Positions 9,339-18,220 are shown, counted from the stretch's first letter. The stretch is DNA of 64,000 bases from Psychrobacter immobilis (GCF_904846175.1 NZ_CAJGZM010000002.1:1-64000); one strand, 5' to 3'. Notes: a model not told the origin generated them from the letters alone. Numbers and translations: made by a program.

Positions 9339-9938
9339 ATGAATAAGATGACCAAGTTGCCAGTGGCAAAGCTATTAATGACTATCGGGCTGATGCTAAC
9401 GGCTACTTTAGCCATTGCCCACCCAGGCCATGGCGAGACCGTGAGTAATGGATTCATGAGTGGGTTATTACATCCACTCATGGGTCTTGACCACTTATTA
9501 GCCATGGGTGCGATTGGTTTTTGGAGTATCCGCCAAAACACCACGATGAAACGTGGCACGCCTTTATTTGTCGTCGGTGGCATGATAGCGGGCGCAGGCC
9601 TTGCTTGGGCTGGTGTCAATTTGGCTGGAATAGAGACAGGCATCGCCATGTCAGTACTGCTAGTCGGTGTGCTCATCGCAACGCTTGCCAAACTGCCGAC
9701 GGCTGTTGGCGGCACGTTGGTTGCGCTATTTATGGTCGCTCATGGTTATGCTCACGGAACTGAGATGACCCAAGGTTCAAGCTTACTGCTTTATATGGCC
9801 GGCTTCGTTGTCGCAACCTTAGGCATTACCTTTGTTGGTCGCGGTCTAGGCACAGCGATGCTCAAAGCCGATAACCGTATTACTCGTGCATTAGGCGGCG
9901 TGGTTGCTATCATTGGTGGGGTATTGGCTGCTGGCTAA
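9339..9938 (+). CDS. ureJ: HupE/UreJ family nickel permease
   Basis: Small membrane protein that likely imports nickel for urease. An N-terminal signal sequence ends at AIAHPGHGE; the His-containing start of the mature protein (HPGHGE) is characteristic of HupE/UreJ. The conserved segment SGLLHPLMGLDHLLAMGAIG follows, then about six hydrophobic helices, including MVAHGYAHGTE. Length is 199 residues. GAGGGAGAAC is a good ribosome site before the ATG. It is the last gene of the urease cluster, 233 bp after ureG, and is followed by a strong terminator. Confidence 0.93.
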   Translation: MNKMTKLPVAKLLMTIGLMLTATLAIAHPGHGETVSNGFMSGLLHPLMGLDHLLAMGAIGFWSIRQNTTMKRGTPLFVVGGMIAGAGLAWAGVNLAGIETGIAMSVLLVGVLIATLAKLPTAVGGTLVALFMVAHGYAHGTEMTQGSSLLLYMAGFVVATLGITFVGRGLGTAMLKADNRITRALGGVVAIIGGVLAAG

Positions 9939-9977
9939 TCTTTACTAGTGCTGCAACCCAGTTATCATGATAAATCT

Positions 9978-10009
9978 AAAAAGCCGCACAGATTTTCTTG
10001 CGGCTTTTT
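9978..10009 (+). terminator. Rho-independent terminator of the urease operon
   Basis: AAAAAGCCGCA and TGCGGCTTTTT form an 11-bp stem with a 10-nt loop and a T run, 40 bp after the ureJ stop. Confidence 0.92.
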
Positions 10010-10093
10010 GAGTTTAATTTTCTCGTCCTATTCCACAGCTAGCTTTATCAAACTGAGACTATTAAAAACACATATCAAATAGGGAATATCGAT

Positions 10094-11356
10094 ATGAACG
10101 ACACTATCATAAAAGTATCAAGAAACACGGACATTGCCCCGCAAAATTTACTATCTACGCAAACCGTTGCTTTTTCGCATTACAACTATATTTCAGCGCA
10201 GTTACCTGTCAATATTACCACCGGTGATTTAGTCGCGAATGATATAAAAGTACAGGCCGCGCAGTGCTTAAAAAATATCAAAACCATTGTAGAAAGCATC
10301 GATCATGACATGAATGATGTAATCAAAATTAATATATTTTTGAAAAATATCGAAGATATTAAAGAAATAGATACGATTTATCCTGCGTTTTTTCAAGGCT
10401 ATCTGCCGACACGGACGGTCATAGCAGTAGCAGCGCTACCGATGGATAATGCTTTGGTACAAATGGACGCTGTAATCTCGAACGGTGAAGGTACGTATCC
10501 ACAAGCACCCGTTGAGCTGGTAAAAGTACCCAAAAACAATGAAAAAGTACACAAGGATTCAGTATCGCCGCATACGGTCGCTTTTTCTCATTACAACAAT
10601 ATCTCAGCGCAACTGCCTGTAGATATTGAAACTGGTGAGCTGGTCGCTGGTGGCGTCAAAGAGCAGACGCAGCAATGCCTACAAAACATCGAAGCGATTT
10701 TAGAGAGTATCGACGTTCCTCTCCATGAAATTGTCAAAGTAAATATCTTTTTAAAAAATCTTGCCGATGTGGACGTGGTAAATGACGTTTATAAAGAATT
10801 CTTTCCAGAGTCAACCAGTGATGGAAGCGCGGGCTATTTACCTGCACTGACGATGGTTATAGCGTCAGATTTACAGCTGGATGCTTTGGTACAGATTGAT
10901 GCTATCGTGTCTCACGGAAATGGCACACCGCCACAAGCTGTTGAAGATAAACATGGCATCACTATTAAGGCTAACAATACTGATAAAGCGCCGAAGAACC
11001 CGCTATCAACACAAACGGTGGCGTTCTCTCATTACAACCATCTCTCAGGTCAATTACCTATCAACCCTGAAACGGGTAAACTAATCGAAGGTGATATAAA
11101 AGCGCAGACCAAGCAGTGCTTAGAAAATATCAAAGCCATTGTAGAAAGTATCGACCATGTTATGGATGATGTGGTAAAAATGACTATCCAACTTACAGAC
11201 ATCACGGATATCGATGCGGTAAATGATATTTATAAGACCTTCTTCAATAGCGACTTACCAGCCAGAACAGTGATTGGTGTCGCCGCTATTCCTATGGATG
11301 CTTTGATACAGATTGATACTGTCGTATCCAACGCCGAAGGTACGCCACCAGCTTGA
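10094..11356 (+). CDS. Triple RidA/YjgF-domain protein
   Basis: One 420-residue polypeptide contains three consecutive Rid domains, about residues 10-138, 150-285 and 292-418. Each begins with (S)TVAFSHYN and has the ISAQLP/LSGQLP strand. RidA proteins deaminate reactive enamine/imine intermediates and are normally about 130 residues, forming trimers, so this could be a covalent trimer. The catalytic Arg (R105 of E. coli RidA) is kept in domain 1 (PTRTVIAV) and domain 3 (PARTVIGV) but is Leu in domain 2 (PALTMVIA). The Glu120 position is Gln in all three. AGGGAATATCG precedes the start. There is no signal peptide; it is probably cytoplasmic. The substrate is unknown. Confidence 0.88.
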   Translation: MNDTIIKVSRNTDIAPQNLLSTQTVAFSHYNYISAQLPVNITTGDLVANDIKVQAAQCLKNIKTIVESIDHDMNDVIKINIFLKNIEDIKEIDTIYPAFFQGYLPTRTVIAVAALPMDNALVQMDAVISNGEGTYPQAPVELVKVPKNNEKVHKDSVSPHTVAFSHYNNISAQLPVDIETGELVAGGVKEQTQQCLQNIEAILESIDVPLHEIVKVNIFLKNLADVDVVNDVYKEFFPESTSDGSAGYLPALTMVIASDLQLDALVQIDAIVSHGNGTPPQAVEDKHGITIKANNTDKAPKNPLSTQTVAFSHYNHLSGQLPINPETGKLIEGDIKAQTKQCLENIKAIVESIDHVMDDVVKMTIQLTDITDIDAVNDIYKTFFNSDLPARTVIGVAAIPMDALIQIDTVVSNAEGTPPA

Positions 11357-11451
11357 GAATAGTGATTCATGTTTTTCCGCAATAATTACTTTGATACTCA
11401 CTTGCTAACGTCTCGCAATAGAGTTGTAATCAATAATTTACCTCAAATAGA

Positions 11452-11479
11452 AAAGGCCTTTAGATACTTGAAGGCCTTT
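11452..11479 (+). terminator. Possible terminator hairpin after the triple RidA gene
   Basis: AAAGGCCTT and AAGGCCTTT flank a 10-nt loop, about 95 bp after the stop codon. There is no T run, so termination is uncertain. Confidence 0.35.
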
Positions 11480-11749
11480 GAATACTTAATTCGGCTGGAT
11501 TGATTTCCATATTGTCAAACCCATATTAAGCGAGTCGCCTATATAAACTTAAAAATAGTAGATATCTCATAAGCCACAGTAGATAAATGTCATCGACAAA
11601 TTTGTAATATCAGAGATCCTAAATTAATTGACCACAACACTTAGTTACTAGGTGTGATTTATCGCTTTATCAGATGGATTAGTAATTATGATTGACAGTA
11701 AAGATGATTGATAATAAGAAGGCAATTTCAACTTCTTAAAAAAGAGTAG

Positions 11750-11796
11750 TATTATTTTTAATACATTAATTTTATATCTATGTATTAAAAATAATA
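11750..11796. repeat. Perfect 17-bp inverted repeat, AT-only core
   Basis: TATTATTTTTAATACAT (11750-11766) is the exact reverse complement of 11780-11796, with a 13-nt loop. AATACATTAAT recurs directly at both sides. There is no adjacent gene to terminate, so it may be an operator, a hairpin RNA end or a remnant of a mobile-element end. Confidence 0.7.
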
Positions 11797-11947
11797 CATT
11801 AATGTGACCAAAAATGATTATATATACTCGGTAAAAGGCTTTAATATACGCTAAAGGTCATTGCTATATTTTAGACTAAACCTTTTGGTAGTAAGGCTTT
11901 GGGTGTTAATATATATTAAGGGTGTTTAAGATAGTTTGTTGTGTCTA

Positions 11948-11994
11948 GCCTGTCACGCCGGGGGTCGCGGGTTCGAGTCCCGTCCGCTGCGCCA
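11948..11994 (+). pseudogene. tRNA-Asp (GTC) 3' half, truncated
   Basis: The sequence from the anticodon loop CTGTCAC through GCCGG, variable loop, T arm GCGGGTTCGAGTCCCGT and acceptor CCGCTGC ending GCCA matches the 3' half of bacterial tRNA-Asp. The upstream bases do not provide the D arm, the 5' acceptor strand (GCAGCGG would be needed) or a full anticodon stem. It is therefore a scar, not a working tRNA. A lone tRNA 3' end is the usual footprint of an attachment site left by integration of an island. Confidence 0.8.
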
Positions 11995-12038
11995 TATTTA
12001 AAACTTAGTTTTAATTATATTATTAAGTACAAAGTTTC

Positions 12039-12071
12039 AACCTCAAGTATTCGTTTACTTGAGGTTTTTTT
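12039..12071 (+). terminator. Rho-independent terminator after the tRNA remnant
   Basis: CCTCAAGTA and TACTTGAGG form a 9-bp stem followed by seven T, about 45 bp after the tRNA-Asp 3' end. It probably once terminated the full tRNA gene. Confidence 0.8.
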
Positions 12072-12196
12072 GTGTCTGTAAAATACTATTATAGCTATCT
12101 GGTGTTAAATCAACCAAATGGTGAGATAAATTATCTGTCGATTCAATGCGCGCTGGTTTTTTCGTATTAGGCATCCAACTACTGACTCGACTCTCA

Positions 12197-13192
12197 TTAT
12201 ACTAAGAGGGGAAATTGATAAAATAGCGCATAGATAAATGAGCCAATGATGACACATACAACACTGAACCAGACCAGACGAAGATGAGCAACTGACCATT
12301 CTGCTTGCCAGTCAATTCTATCACTCGCTCTTAGCCATTCTGTCACACTAATCGCTACCGTGAGCCATAATGTGCCGACCAAATAACCTCCTAGCACATC
12401 ACTTAAATAGTGCTCATTGAGTACAATTCTACTTAAGCCTATCAGTATAGAAAAAAAGACAGTCATTACCACTATACGGACTTGCTGACTAAAGTTGCGG
12501 CTAAAACGAATGGCCGTATAAGCAAGAAATCCATATAGCGCAACCGTAACTGTTGCATGTCCACTTGGAAAGGAATCTGTCTGCTCGAATAGCAGAATAT
12601 GAATTGGTCGATCGCGTTGAAACAATAGTTTACTAAGAAAGGTAAATATTGTACTTCCTAAAGTGGCTACCAGTAACCCTATTAATATATAGCGCTGGCG
12701 AATTATCCAACATAAAATACAGGTTAAAAATACAACTAAGCATGTCGTTGCGGTAGAGGCGAAGCTGGTAATTAGGATGAAAAACGTTACTAGGGGCGAC
12801 TCACTTAGCATACTCATCTGCTGTGACACAAAAAAGTCCATTGCCACAATAGTATCTGAAGTGACGACATCTTCAACCAAGCCGAGAAACAAAAATAGAA
12901 TATAACCCATGATTAGCACTAAAAGTGTCAGAGGTAAGCCATAAAAATGCTGTATATGAAGCCTTTGCGATAAAACATGATACAACTTTGGATAATTATT
13001 TCTTAATCGAATAAGTCGTTTGCTTTGACTACAATACTGTTTAATCGCCGTCCAATATCGCAGCGCGTGATTCAGTATTTTCTTACCATAACGAATCAAT
13101 CCATATTGCAAAACCCATAACACAACCATCACTGATAGAATTAAGCTTCCTAATATGAGCAACGGCTGATTTTCTTGGATAAGGTTGGTCAT
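12197..13192 (-). CDS. PAP2-superfamily membrane phosphatase
   Basis: Membrane-bound phosphatase that probably hydrolyses a lipid phosphate or diphosphate at the periplasmic face. All three PAP2 motifs are present near the C-terminal half: KLLFQRDRP (KX6RP), PSGHATVTVALYGF (PSGH), and SRIVLNEHYLSD (SRX5HX3D). There are about seven hydrophobic helices. The open frame extends to 13309, but the ATG at 13192 (MTNLIQENQPLLIL) places a membrane segment near the N-terminus; the upstream extension has no family character. It is transcribed divergently from eptA, with a PmrA-like box in between, which suggests a role in lipid A or undecaprenyl phosphate handling. Confidence 0.85.
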   Translation of the reverse strand: MTNLIQENQPLLILGSLILSVMVVLWVLQYGLIRYGKKILNHALRYWTAIKQYCSQSKRLIRLRNNYPKLYHVLSQRLHIQHFYGLPLTLLVLIMGYILFLFLGLVEDVVTSDTIVAMDFFVSQQMSMLSESPLVTFFILITSFASTATTCLVVFLTCILCWIIRQRYILIGLLVATLGSTIFTFLSKLLFQRDRPIHILLFEQTDSFPSGHATVTVALYGFLAYTAIRFSRNFSQQVRIVVMTVFFSILIGLSRIVLNEHYLSDVLGGYLVGTLWLTVAISVTEWLRASDRIDWQAEWSVAHLRLVWFSVVCVIIGSFIYALFYQFPLLV

Positions 13193-13283
13193 GGGTAAGA
13201 GTTCTCTTCTGGAAACAGTGGTTGTAGATGTTTTATAAATTCCTAAAACATTAAATACTTTATAAATTTTATTATCTAGCACT

Positions 13284-13317
13284 CTTAACACCTTCTTAAC
13301 ACAGTACATGCTATTTT
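13284..13317 (+). promoter_or_regulatory. PmrA-like box and promoter of eptA
   Basis: Direct repeat CTTAAC-ACCTT-CTTAAC at 13284-13300, then 11 bp, then a -10-like TATTTT at 13312. The repeat straddles where a -35 would lie, as in activator-dependent promoters of PmrA/QseB regulators. The eptA ATG is 42 bp downstream of the -10. Confidence 0.7.
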
Positions 13318-13358
13318 AGCGAATAAAGTCCTCTTTCATTCTATTAAGAAGTCCGTGT

Positions 13359-15065
13359 ATGTCAAAACACTTAGTTACTGATGCCAGTATTGCAGAAGCC
13401 AATAATATAGGTCCTGTCACAACTAATAATGGGACCAGCGAGAAAAGAAGATTCTATAATCGTGAGGTCAACCTCAATTACTTGATTGTAGTCGTTGTAC
13501 TATATCTCGTTGCTACGGCAAATATAGGTTTCTTTAAGCAAGTATTAGCGATCTATCCGTTTGCTGATAACATGGGTTTTATAGTTTCTCTTACAGGCTT
13601 ACTGTTTGGGCTGATGTGGTTATTGTTTCAGCTATTATGCTACCGCCCGATAGCAAAACCTGTGCTTAGCATAATGCTCATTATTGCGGCCATATGTGGT
13701 TATTTTACCGATGGCTACGGAACAATATTTGATAGCGGTATGTTGATTAATAGCTTACAGACGGACCAAGCAGAAGCGATGGGACTGATGGCGCCAAGCT
13801 TTGTTATTCGACTGCTATTATTAGGGGTGTTACCTGCTTTTATTATCAGTAAGATTCGTATAAAGCGTTTGTCTATAGGTCGCTCAATCGTACAAAAGGC
13901 AATTACCTTGATTTTGTCTATTGTGTTGATAGCGGTTTGCCTATTGCCGTTTGGTGACCAGTATGCCAGCTTCTTTCGTCAACATAAAATGGTGCGTAGT
14001 TATACCAATCCCATTACGCCCATTTATTCAGTCATAAAACTCGGTACCGACTATGTCGATGAATTGCGTCGCCCTGATACGATGACGGCTCACGCTGTAG
14101 ATGCTAAGCGGACAACTACGGTTGGCAAGGTAAAACCTAAGCTTATGGTATTTGTAGTCGGTGAAACGGTTCGCGCTGATCATATTGGCTTAAACGGTTA
14201 TAAGCGCGATACGATGCCGCTACTTGCTAAGCAAGCGGATATCTATAGCTTCAAAGATGCTGCTTCCTGTGGAACCTCTACAGCGTATTCAGTACCTTGT
14301 ATGTTCAGTTATGCCAACCGAGAAGACTACGACATAGACACTGCTGAGTATCATGAAAATGTGCTGGATACCCTCAACAAACAAGGTGTTAATGTCATTT
14401 GGCGGGACAACAATTCTAGCTCTAAAGGCGTGGCAGACCGAGTCACTTTTGAGGACTATAGAACATCCGATACAAACCCCGATTGTGATGTTGAATGTCG
14501 CGATATAGGTATGCTCGATGGTTTTGATACTTTAGTTAAGTCGAATACAGCGGGCAAAGCAGCGGCTCAGCCACAAGATACCCTAATTTTACTACATCAA
14601 ATGGGCAATCATGGTCCTGCTTATTATAAACGCTACCCGAAAGATTTTGAGGAATACAAGCCCGTCTGTATGACCAATGAGCTGTCTAAATGCGATGACC
14701 AGTCAGTTATTAATGGCTATGACAATGCGATTCGCTATACCGATTACTTTTTAAATGTCACTATCGATAAGCTAAAATCATATGAGCAGGACTACGATGT
14801 GGTGATGGTCTATATTAGTGATCATGGCGAGAGTTTGGGTGAAAACAACGTGTATTTACATGGTTTACCCTATGGTATTGCACCGAATGCTCAAAAGCAG
14901 GTGCCAGTGATTATCTGGTCACCGAATGGTAATAGCATCGACAATAATAGCCTCTCTAGTATGATCGATCAGCCAGTATCGCATGATTTTATTACACCGA
15001 CCCTACTGAAGTTCTTTAATATAACGACTCAAGAAGTGGCATCCGCACCAACTTTCTTTAAGTAA
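13359..15065 (+). CDS. eptA: Lipid A phosphoethanolamine transferase, EptA/MCR type
   Basis: Transfers phosphoethanolamine from phosphatidylethanolamine to lipid A in the outer leaflet of the inner membrane, releasing diacylglycerol. Five N-terminal membrane helices (about residues 40-200) precede an alkaline-phosphatase-like periplasmic domain. Zinc and catalytic residues fit the family: Glu in VVGETVRADHIG (E269), the nucleophile Thr in SCGTSTAYSVPC (T308 by alignment with MCR-1 T285), and DH in YISDHGESLGEN. Paired Cys for disulfides are present. Length is 568 residues. It is followed by a response regulator and a sensor kinase, a classic eptA-pmrAB arrangement. MCR enzymes are related to Moraxellaceae homologues, but resistance cannot be read from sequence alone. 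Confidence 0.93.
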   Translation: MSKHLVTDASIAEANNIGPVTTNNGTSEKRRFYNREVNLNYLIVVVVLYLVATANIGFFKQVLAIYPFADNMGFIVSLTGLLFGLMWLLFQLLCYRPIAKPVLSIMLIIAAICGYFTDGYGTIFDSGMLINSLQTDQAEAMGLMAPSFVIRLLLLGVLPAFIISKIRIKRLSIGRSIVQKAITLILSIVLIAVCLLPFGDQYASFFRQHKMVRSYTNPITPIYSVIKLGTDYVDELRRPDTMTAHAVDAKRTTTVGKVKPKLMVFVVGETVRADHIGLNGYKRDTMPLLAKQADIYSFKDAASCGTSTAYSVPCMFSYANREDYDIDTAEYHENVLDTLNKQGVNVIWRDNNSSSKGVADRVTFEDYRTSDTNPDCDVECRDIGMLDGFDTLVKSNTAGKAAAQPQDTLILLHQMGNHGPAYYKRYPKDFEEYKPVCMTNELSKCDDQSVINGYDNAIRYTDYFLNVTIDKLKSYEQDYDVVMVYISDHGESLGENNVYLHGLPYGIAPNAQKQVPVIIWSPNGNSIDNNSLSSMIDQPVSHDFITPTLLKFFNITTQEVASAPTFFK

Positions 15066-15105
15066 ATCAGCGTTTTAAAAACTAGCATTCATACACGAGA
15101 CTTTT

Positions 15106-15792
15106 ATGCACAAAATACTTGTCATTGAAGACAATCCTGATATCGTAGCCAATATTTATGCTTTTTTTGAACCAAAGGGCTTTGAGTTGGACAACGCTCA
15201 TAATGGACTAAGTGGCCTAGCGCTTGCTTCAAGCAATCGTTACGACGTTATATTGCTAGACGTCATGTTACCCGGAATGGACGGTACCAAGCTGTGCAAA
15301 ACGCTTAGAGAAGAATTGCATGATAAAACGCCCGTATTGATGCTAACCGCGCGTGATACTGTTTTGGATAAGGTAGCAGGGTTCGATAGTGGTGCTGATG
15401 ATTATTTGGTCAAACCTTTCTCATTGGTTGAATTAGAAGCACGTATCAAAGCACTGATACGTCGTAATCAAGATGAACATTTTCAGCATACTATTGAGGT
15501 CGGTAAGCTGTCTCTAAATACTGAGCAACACAGTATCAAACGAGAAGACAAGCTGCTAAAACTAACTCCCACAGGATTTAAAATCTTGCATGCCTTAATG
15601 AGTGCCTCGCCTCGGGTAGTTAGTAAAACTGAGCTTGAGGAAAAGGTATGGGGACAGGATATACCAAGTAGTGATGCGCTTCGAACACATTTGCACAGTG
15701 TGCGTGCACAAGTTGATAAACCCTTTGATAAAGTCATGATAATAACGATAGCTGGTGTTGGTTATCAAATTATTGACCCAGACAAAGTCTAA
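15106..15792 (+). CDS. OmpR/PhoB-family response regulator (PmrA-like)
   Basis: Two-domain response regulator of 228 residues. The receiver domain has the acidic pocket (VIEDNPD), the phospho-acceptor Asp in DVILLDVMLPGMDG (about D51), Thr in MLTARD and the conserved Lys in LVKPFS. The C-terminal winged helix carries LTPTGFKILHALM and ALRTHLHSVRAQVDKP. It sits 40 bp after eptA and 100 bp before a histidine kinase, so it most likely controls eptA. It is the best candidate in the window to bind the repeated CTTAA-N6-CTTAA boxes, but the second regulator at 24.7 kb is an alternative. I withhold the symbol pmrA for that reason. Confidence 0.9.
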   Translation: MHKILVIEDNPDIVANIYAFFEPKGFELDNAHNGLSGLALASSNRYDVILLDVMLPGMDGTKLCKTLREELHDKTPVLMLTARDTVLDKVAGFDSGADDYLVKPFSLVELEARIKALIRRNQDEHFQHTIEVGKLSLNTEQHSIKREDKLLKLTPTGFKILHALMSASPRVVSKTELEEKVWGQDIPSSDALRTHLHSVRAQVDKPFDKVMIITIAGVGYQIIDPDKV

Positions 15793-15892
15793 AATTTCAC
15801 AATACCATTTACAGATTAGAGTCTATTATAAACAGTCGTATCTGTATTTTTTCTTACGCCATCTACTGACTTACACTAAATAAGCACACGCC

Positions 15893-17197
15893 ATGTTCAC
15901 TATAGACTCAATCGCTAATAAGTTTCGAATTTCATATTTTTTATTCGCCTTACTGCTTTGTACCACGTTCGTCAGTATTTTTATGTATGCTGAGATGCGA
16001 ATTGAACAGGACTTAGTAAAAGGGCGTCTACTGCAACAGCTGCAACTCAGTCAAGAAAAATATGGTGAGCAGGCTATTTATACAGCAGATCCCGGTATTA
16101 AAATTTATCATTATGATAGCGCGCCAGAGAATTTAAAAGCGCTAGCCAATGGAACGGTTCAAGAGATGCGGGTGAGCGTGAATAGTAAAGCGGGCAACAC
16201 TGAGGCCAATCTGCACTTTTTTGCCTATCAACAAAATGAGCAAAAGTATGTTTTGACCTACTTAGAAGGGTCTGAAATGGTGATGGAACACTATCCTGTT
16301 TTGGCCATCTTCGAAGAATTAGAGGGTATATTTGCCGACGCATTGAAAATGGCGGTTATCCTAAGTTTGCTCATTGCTGCGCTATTCTCCCATTTATCCT
16401 CTAAGCAAATCATCAAGCCTTTACTAGATTTAAAAAAGGCCGTAGAAACCGATCATCAAAATTTAACCGAATTAACCCATCTACCCTCAGAGGTTGGGGT
16501 ATTAGCACGAGCTATCGATGAAAAAAACCATAAGCTAGAGCAGTATCTAAAACGTGAGCAGCTGTTTACCGGCGATGTCAGTCATGAGTTGCGCACACCG
16601 TTGACCATCATCATGGGCGCATCTGAAGTACTAGCCTCACAGCTTGAAGACAACGGTTACTTGGGCGAATTCGCCAACCGTATTAGCACGACTGCCAAAG
16701 AAACCTCTGAAATCATCAGTGCTTTATTACTGTTATCGCGCGCGCCTGAACAGCTGGATACACCGCAAACCTCTATCAACACCATCGCTATGAGCGAAGT
16801 ATCACGCTTACAATATTTGCTCCGCCATAAATCGGTAACTTGCAAAGTAGTCGCTGATAAAGAGTATATGGCTTATGTACGACCTGAGCTGTTAAAAATG
16901 GCGTTAGGCAATTTGATAAAAAATGCTTTTCAATATACTGATGATGGTGAAGTCATTGTCACTATCGATGCTGAAAAGATTACAGTGACTGATACCGGTC
17001 TTGGTATTCCAGAGGTCATGATGCCGTTACTCTATGAGAGATTTGAGCGTCTAAATGACATAAATATAAGCGATCAGGTAGAAGGTAGCGGTTTGGGTCT
17101 TAGCATTGTACAACGCATCATGACTCATATGGATTGGAAGCTTATCCATCAAGCCAATGCTACAGGCGGTAGTAAGTTTAGTATTTATTACAAGTAG
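15893..17197 (+). CDS. Sensor histidine kinase (PmrB-like)
   Basis: Membrane sensor kinase of 434 residues, partner of the preceding regulator. One N-terminal helix (ISYFLFALLLCTTFVSIFMY) and a second near residue 150-168 (MAVILSLLIAALFSHLSS) bound a periplasmic sensor of about 110 residues. The phospho-acceptor His is in FTGDVSHELRTPLTI. The ATPase domain shows NLIKNAFQYTDDG (N box), DTGLGIPE (G1) and GSGLGLSIVQRI (G2). The gene order eptA-regulator-kinase suggests it senses cationic peptides, metal or envelope damage, but the signal cannot be read from the sequence. Confidence 0.9.
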   Translation: MFTIDSIANKFRISYFLFALLLCTTFVSIFMYAEMRIEQDLVKGRLLQQLQLSQEKYGEQAIYTADPGIKIYHYDSAPENLKALANGTVQEMRVSVNSKAGNTEANLHFFAYQQNEQKYVLTYLEGSEMVMEHYPVLAIFEELEGIFADALKMAVILSLLIAALFSHLSSKQIIKPLLDLKKAVETDHQNLTELTHLPSEVGVLARAIDEKNHKLEQYLKREQLFTGDVSHELRTPLTIIMGASEVLASQLEDNGYLGEFANRISTTAKETSEIISALLLLSRAPEQLDTPQTSINTIAMSEVSRLQYLLRHKSVTCKVVADKEYMAYVRPELLKMALGNLIKNAFQYTDDGEVIVTIDAEKITVTDTGLGIPEVMMPLLYERFERLNDINISDQVEGSGLGLSIVQRIMTHMDWKLIHQANATGGSKFSIYYK

Positions 17198-17219
17198 GAT
17201 TCTCCAAATCTCAAATCAA

Positions 17220-17993
17220 TTATATATAGCTGGCTATAATATTAATTAATAAAGAGATAATAACCAAATTAAATATGAAGGCGATGATGCTGTGTAGGGT
17301 AGCAAGCTTTCTACCTGCCTTTGAAGTAAAAGCAATATCAGCAGTTTGGCCTGAAGTACCAATGGCAACTGCACAATAAAAGAAATCTTCAAACTTAGCG
17401 TTTACTATGGTTGCTGACTCAGCGCTGCTACCCTTATCCTCAACCATTGCCTCAGGAAACATAAAAGGTAGATTTGATTCGCTACGTTGTTTAGAGAAAT
17501 ACAAATAAGCGTATTGCATAGCAAAAATGACTTGTATCATCAGCCAAGTAATAAAAATAGTAACGACCGTAAGTGCAATAATTAAAATGCGTGCCGTACC
17601 TTGATAGTCTTTGCCAATCTGAGTTTGCCTAAAGATCGCTAATAAACAGATTAAACTTGCAGTACTGATGAGGCTCAAGATGATTACTTTTCCTTCATGA
17701 TCTTCGTTTAGGTGACCATGAATGGTATTAGCACGCATCATCATGATGATACTGACGATATAGATCAAAATAGCACTGTCCCAACCAATAATAAAGCTGG
17801 TACTAAAAGAGAGTGGCCATATTGCCGCTACTATTAAGCCAATAACTGCTCCACCTAGTAGACTGCCTAATAAGCGCCAGTGGCTAAGAAACGCATTTGA
17901 TATTCTTATCATAGTGTCAATCAAACTGTATCGATTATTGTTCAGATTATAGTATCTATTGAGCGCTAGTTTTAACAAAGCTTCCAAATACAT
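17220..17993 (-). CDS. DUF1345 family membrane protein
   Basis: Integral membrane protein of 257 residues with about five hydrophobic helices. The family features are the WDSAILIYIVSIIMMMRA segment with an internal Asp, the VIFAMQYAYLYF helix, and the C-terminal FEDFFYCAVAIGTSGQTADI, where the TSGQTAD motif is typical of DUF1345. Function is unknown; some family members sit near stress or envelope genes. It converges on the sensor kinase gene, 22 bp away, with no obvious terminator. Start: ATG at 17993; an internal Met in MIRISNAFLSHW is an alternative. Confidence 0.8.
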   Translation of the reverse strand: MYLEALLKLALNRYYNLNNNRYSLIDTMIRISNAFLSHWRLLGSLLGGAVIGLIVAAIWPLSFSTSFIIGWDSAILIYIVSIIMMMRANTIHGHLNEDHEGKVIILSLISTASLICLLAIFRQTQIGKDYQGTARILIIALTVVTIFITWLMIQVIFAMQYAYLYFSKQRSESNLPFMFPEAMVEDKGSSAESATIVNAKFEDFFYCAVAIGTSGQTADIAFTSKAGRKLATLHSIIAFIFNLVIISLLINIIASYI

Positions 17994-18004
17994 CGCAGAT
18001 AAGT

Positions 18005-18129
18005 TATTTGGTACCTGTTAGTCCTTTAATACGCCTCATGGCAGCTCCAGGTCCAGTCTCGATCCCCATATAACGAGCTTCCCAATGAGGGTTGTATTTT
18101 TTTCGATGGTAATGAGGGCAATGAACCAT
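18005..18129 (-). other. Possible small ORF or gene fragment
   Basis: On the minus strand an ATG at 18129 opens a frame beginning MVHCPHYHRKKYNPHWEARY, a His/Tyr/Arg-rich stretch that does not look random and ends within about 40 codons. I could not fix the frame near its 3' end. It could be a small protein or the end of a lost gene. It lies in the gap between the DUF1345 and DUF347 genes. Confidence 0.2.
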
Positions 18130-18220
18130 TACCAGTTAATTTTTATTTTCATCATAATTTATTATCTATAGCATAGGCTGCTAGCAGAGATGAGATTAAC
18201 TTCATATACAGCCTTCAATT

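Larger units (their letters stand above)
11357..11947. other. Intergenic stretch, AT-rich, with hairpins
   Basis: No gene is seen. It contains a hairpin at 11452-11479, a 17-bp perfect inverted repeat at 11750-11796, and otherwise AT-rich sequence leading into a truncated tRNA-Asp. It is likely an integration or deletion boundary. Confidence 0.5.

Noticed and set aside
11948..11994. Intact tRNA-Asp gene
   Set aside because: Only the 3' half is present; no 5' acceptor strand or D arm can be found upstream.
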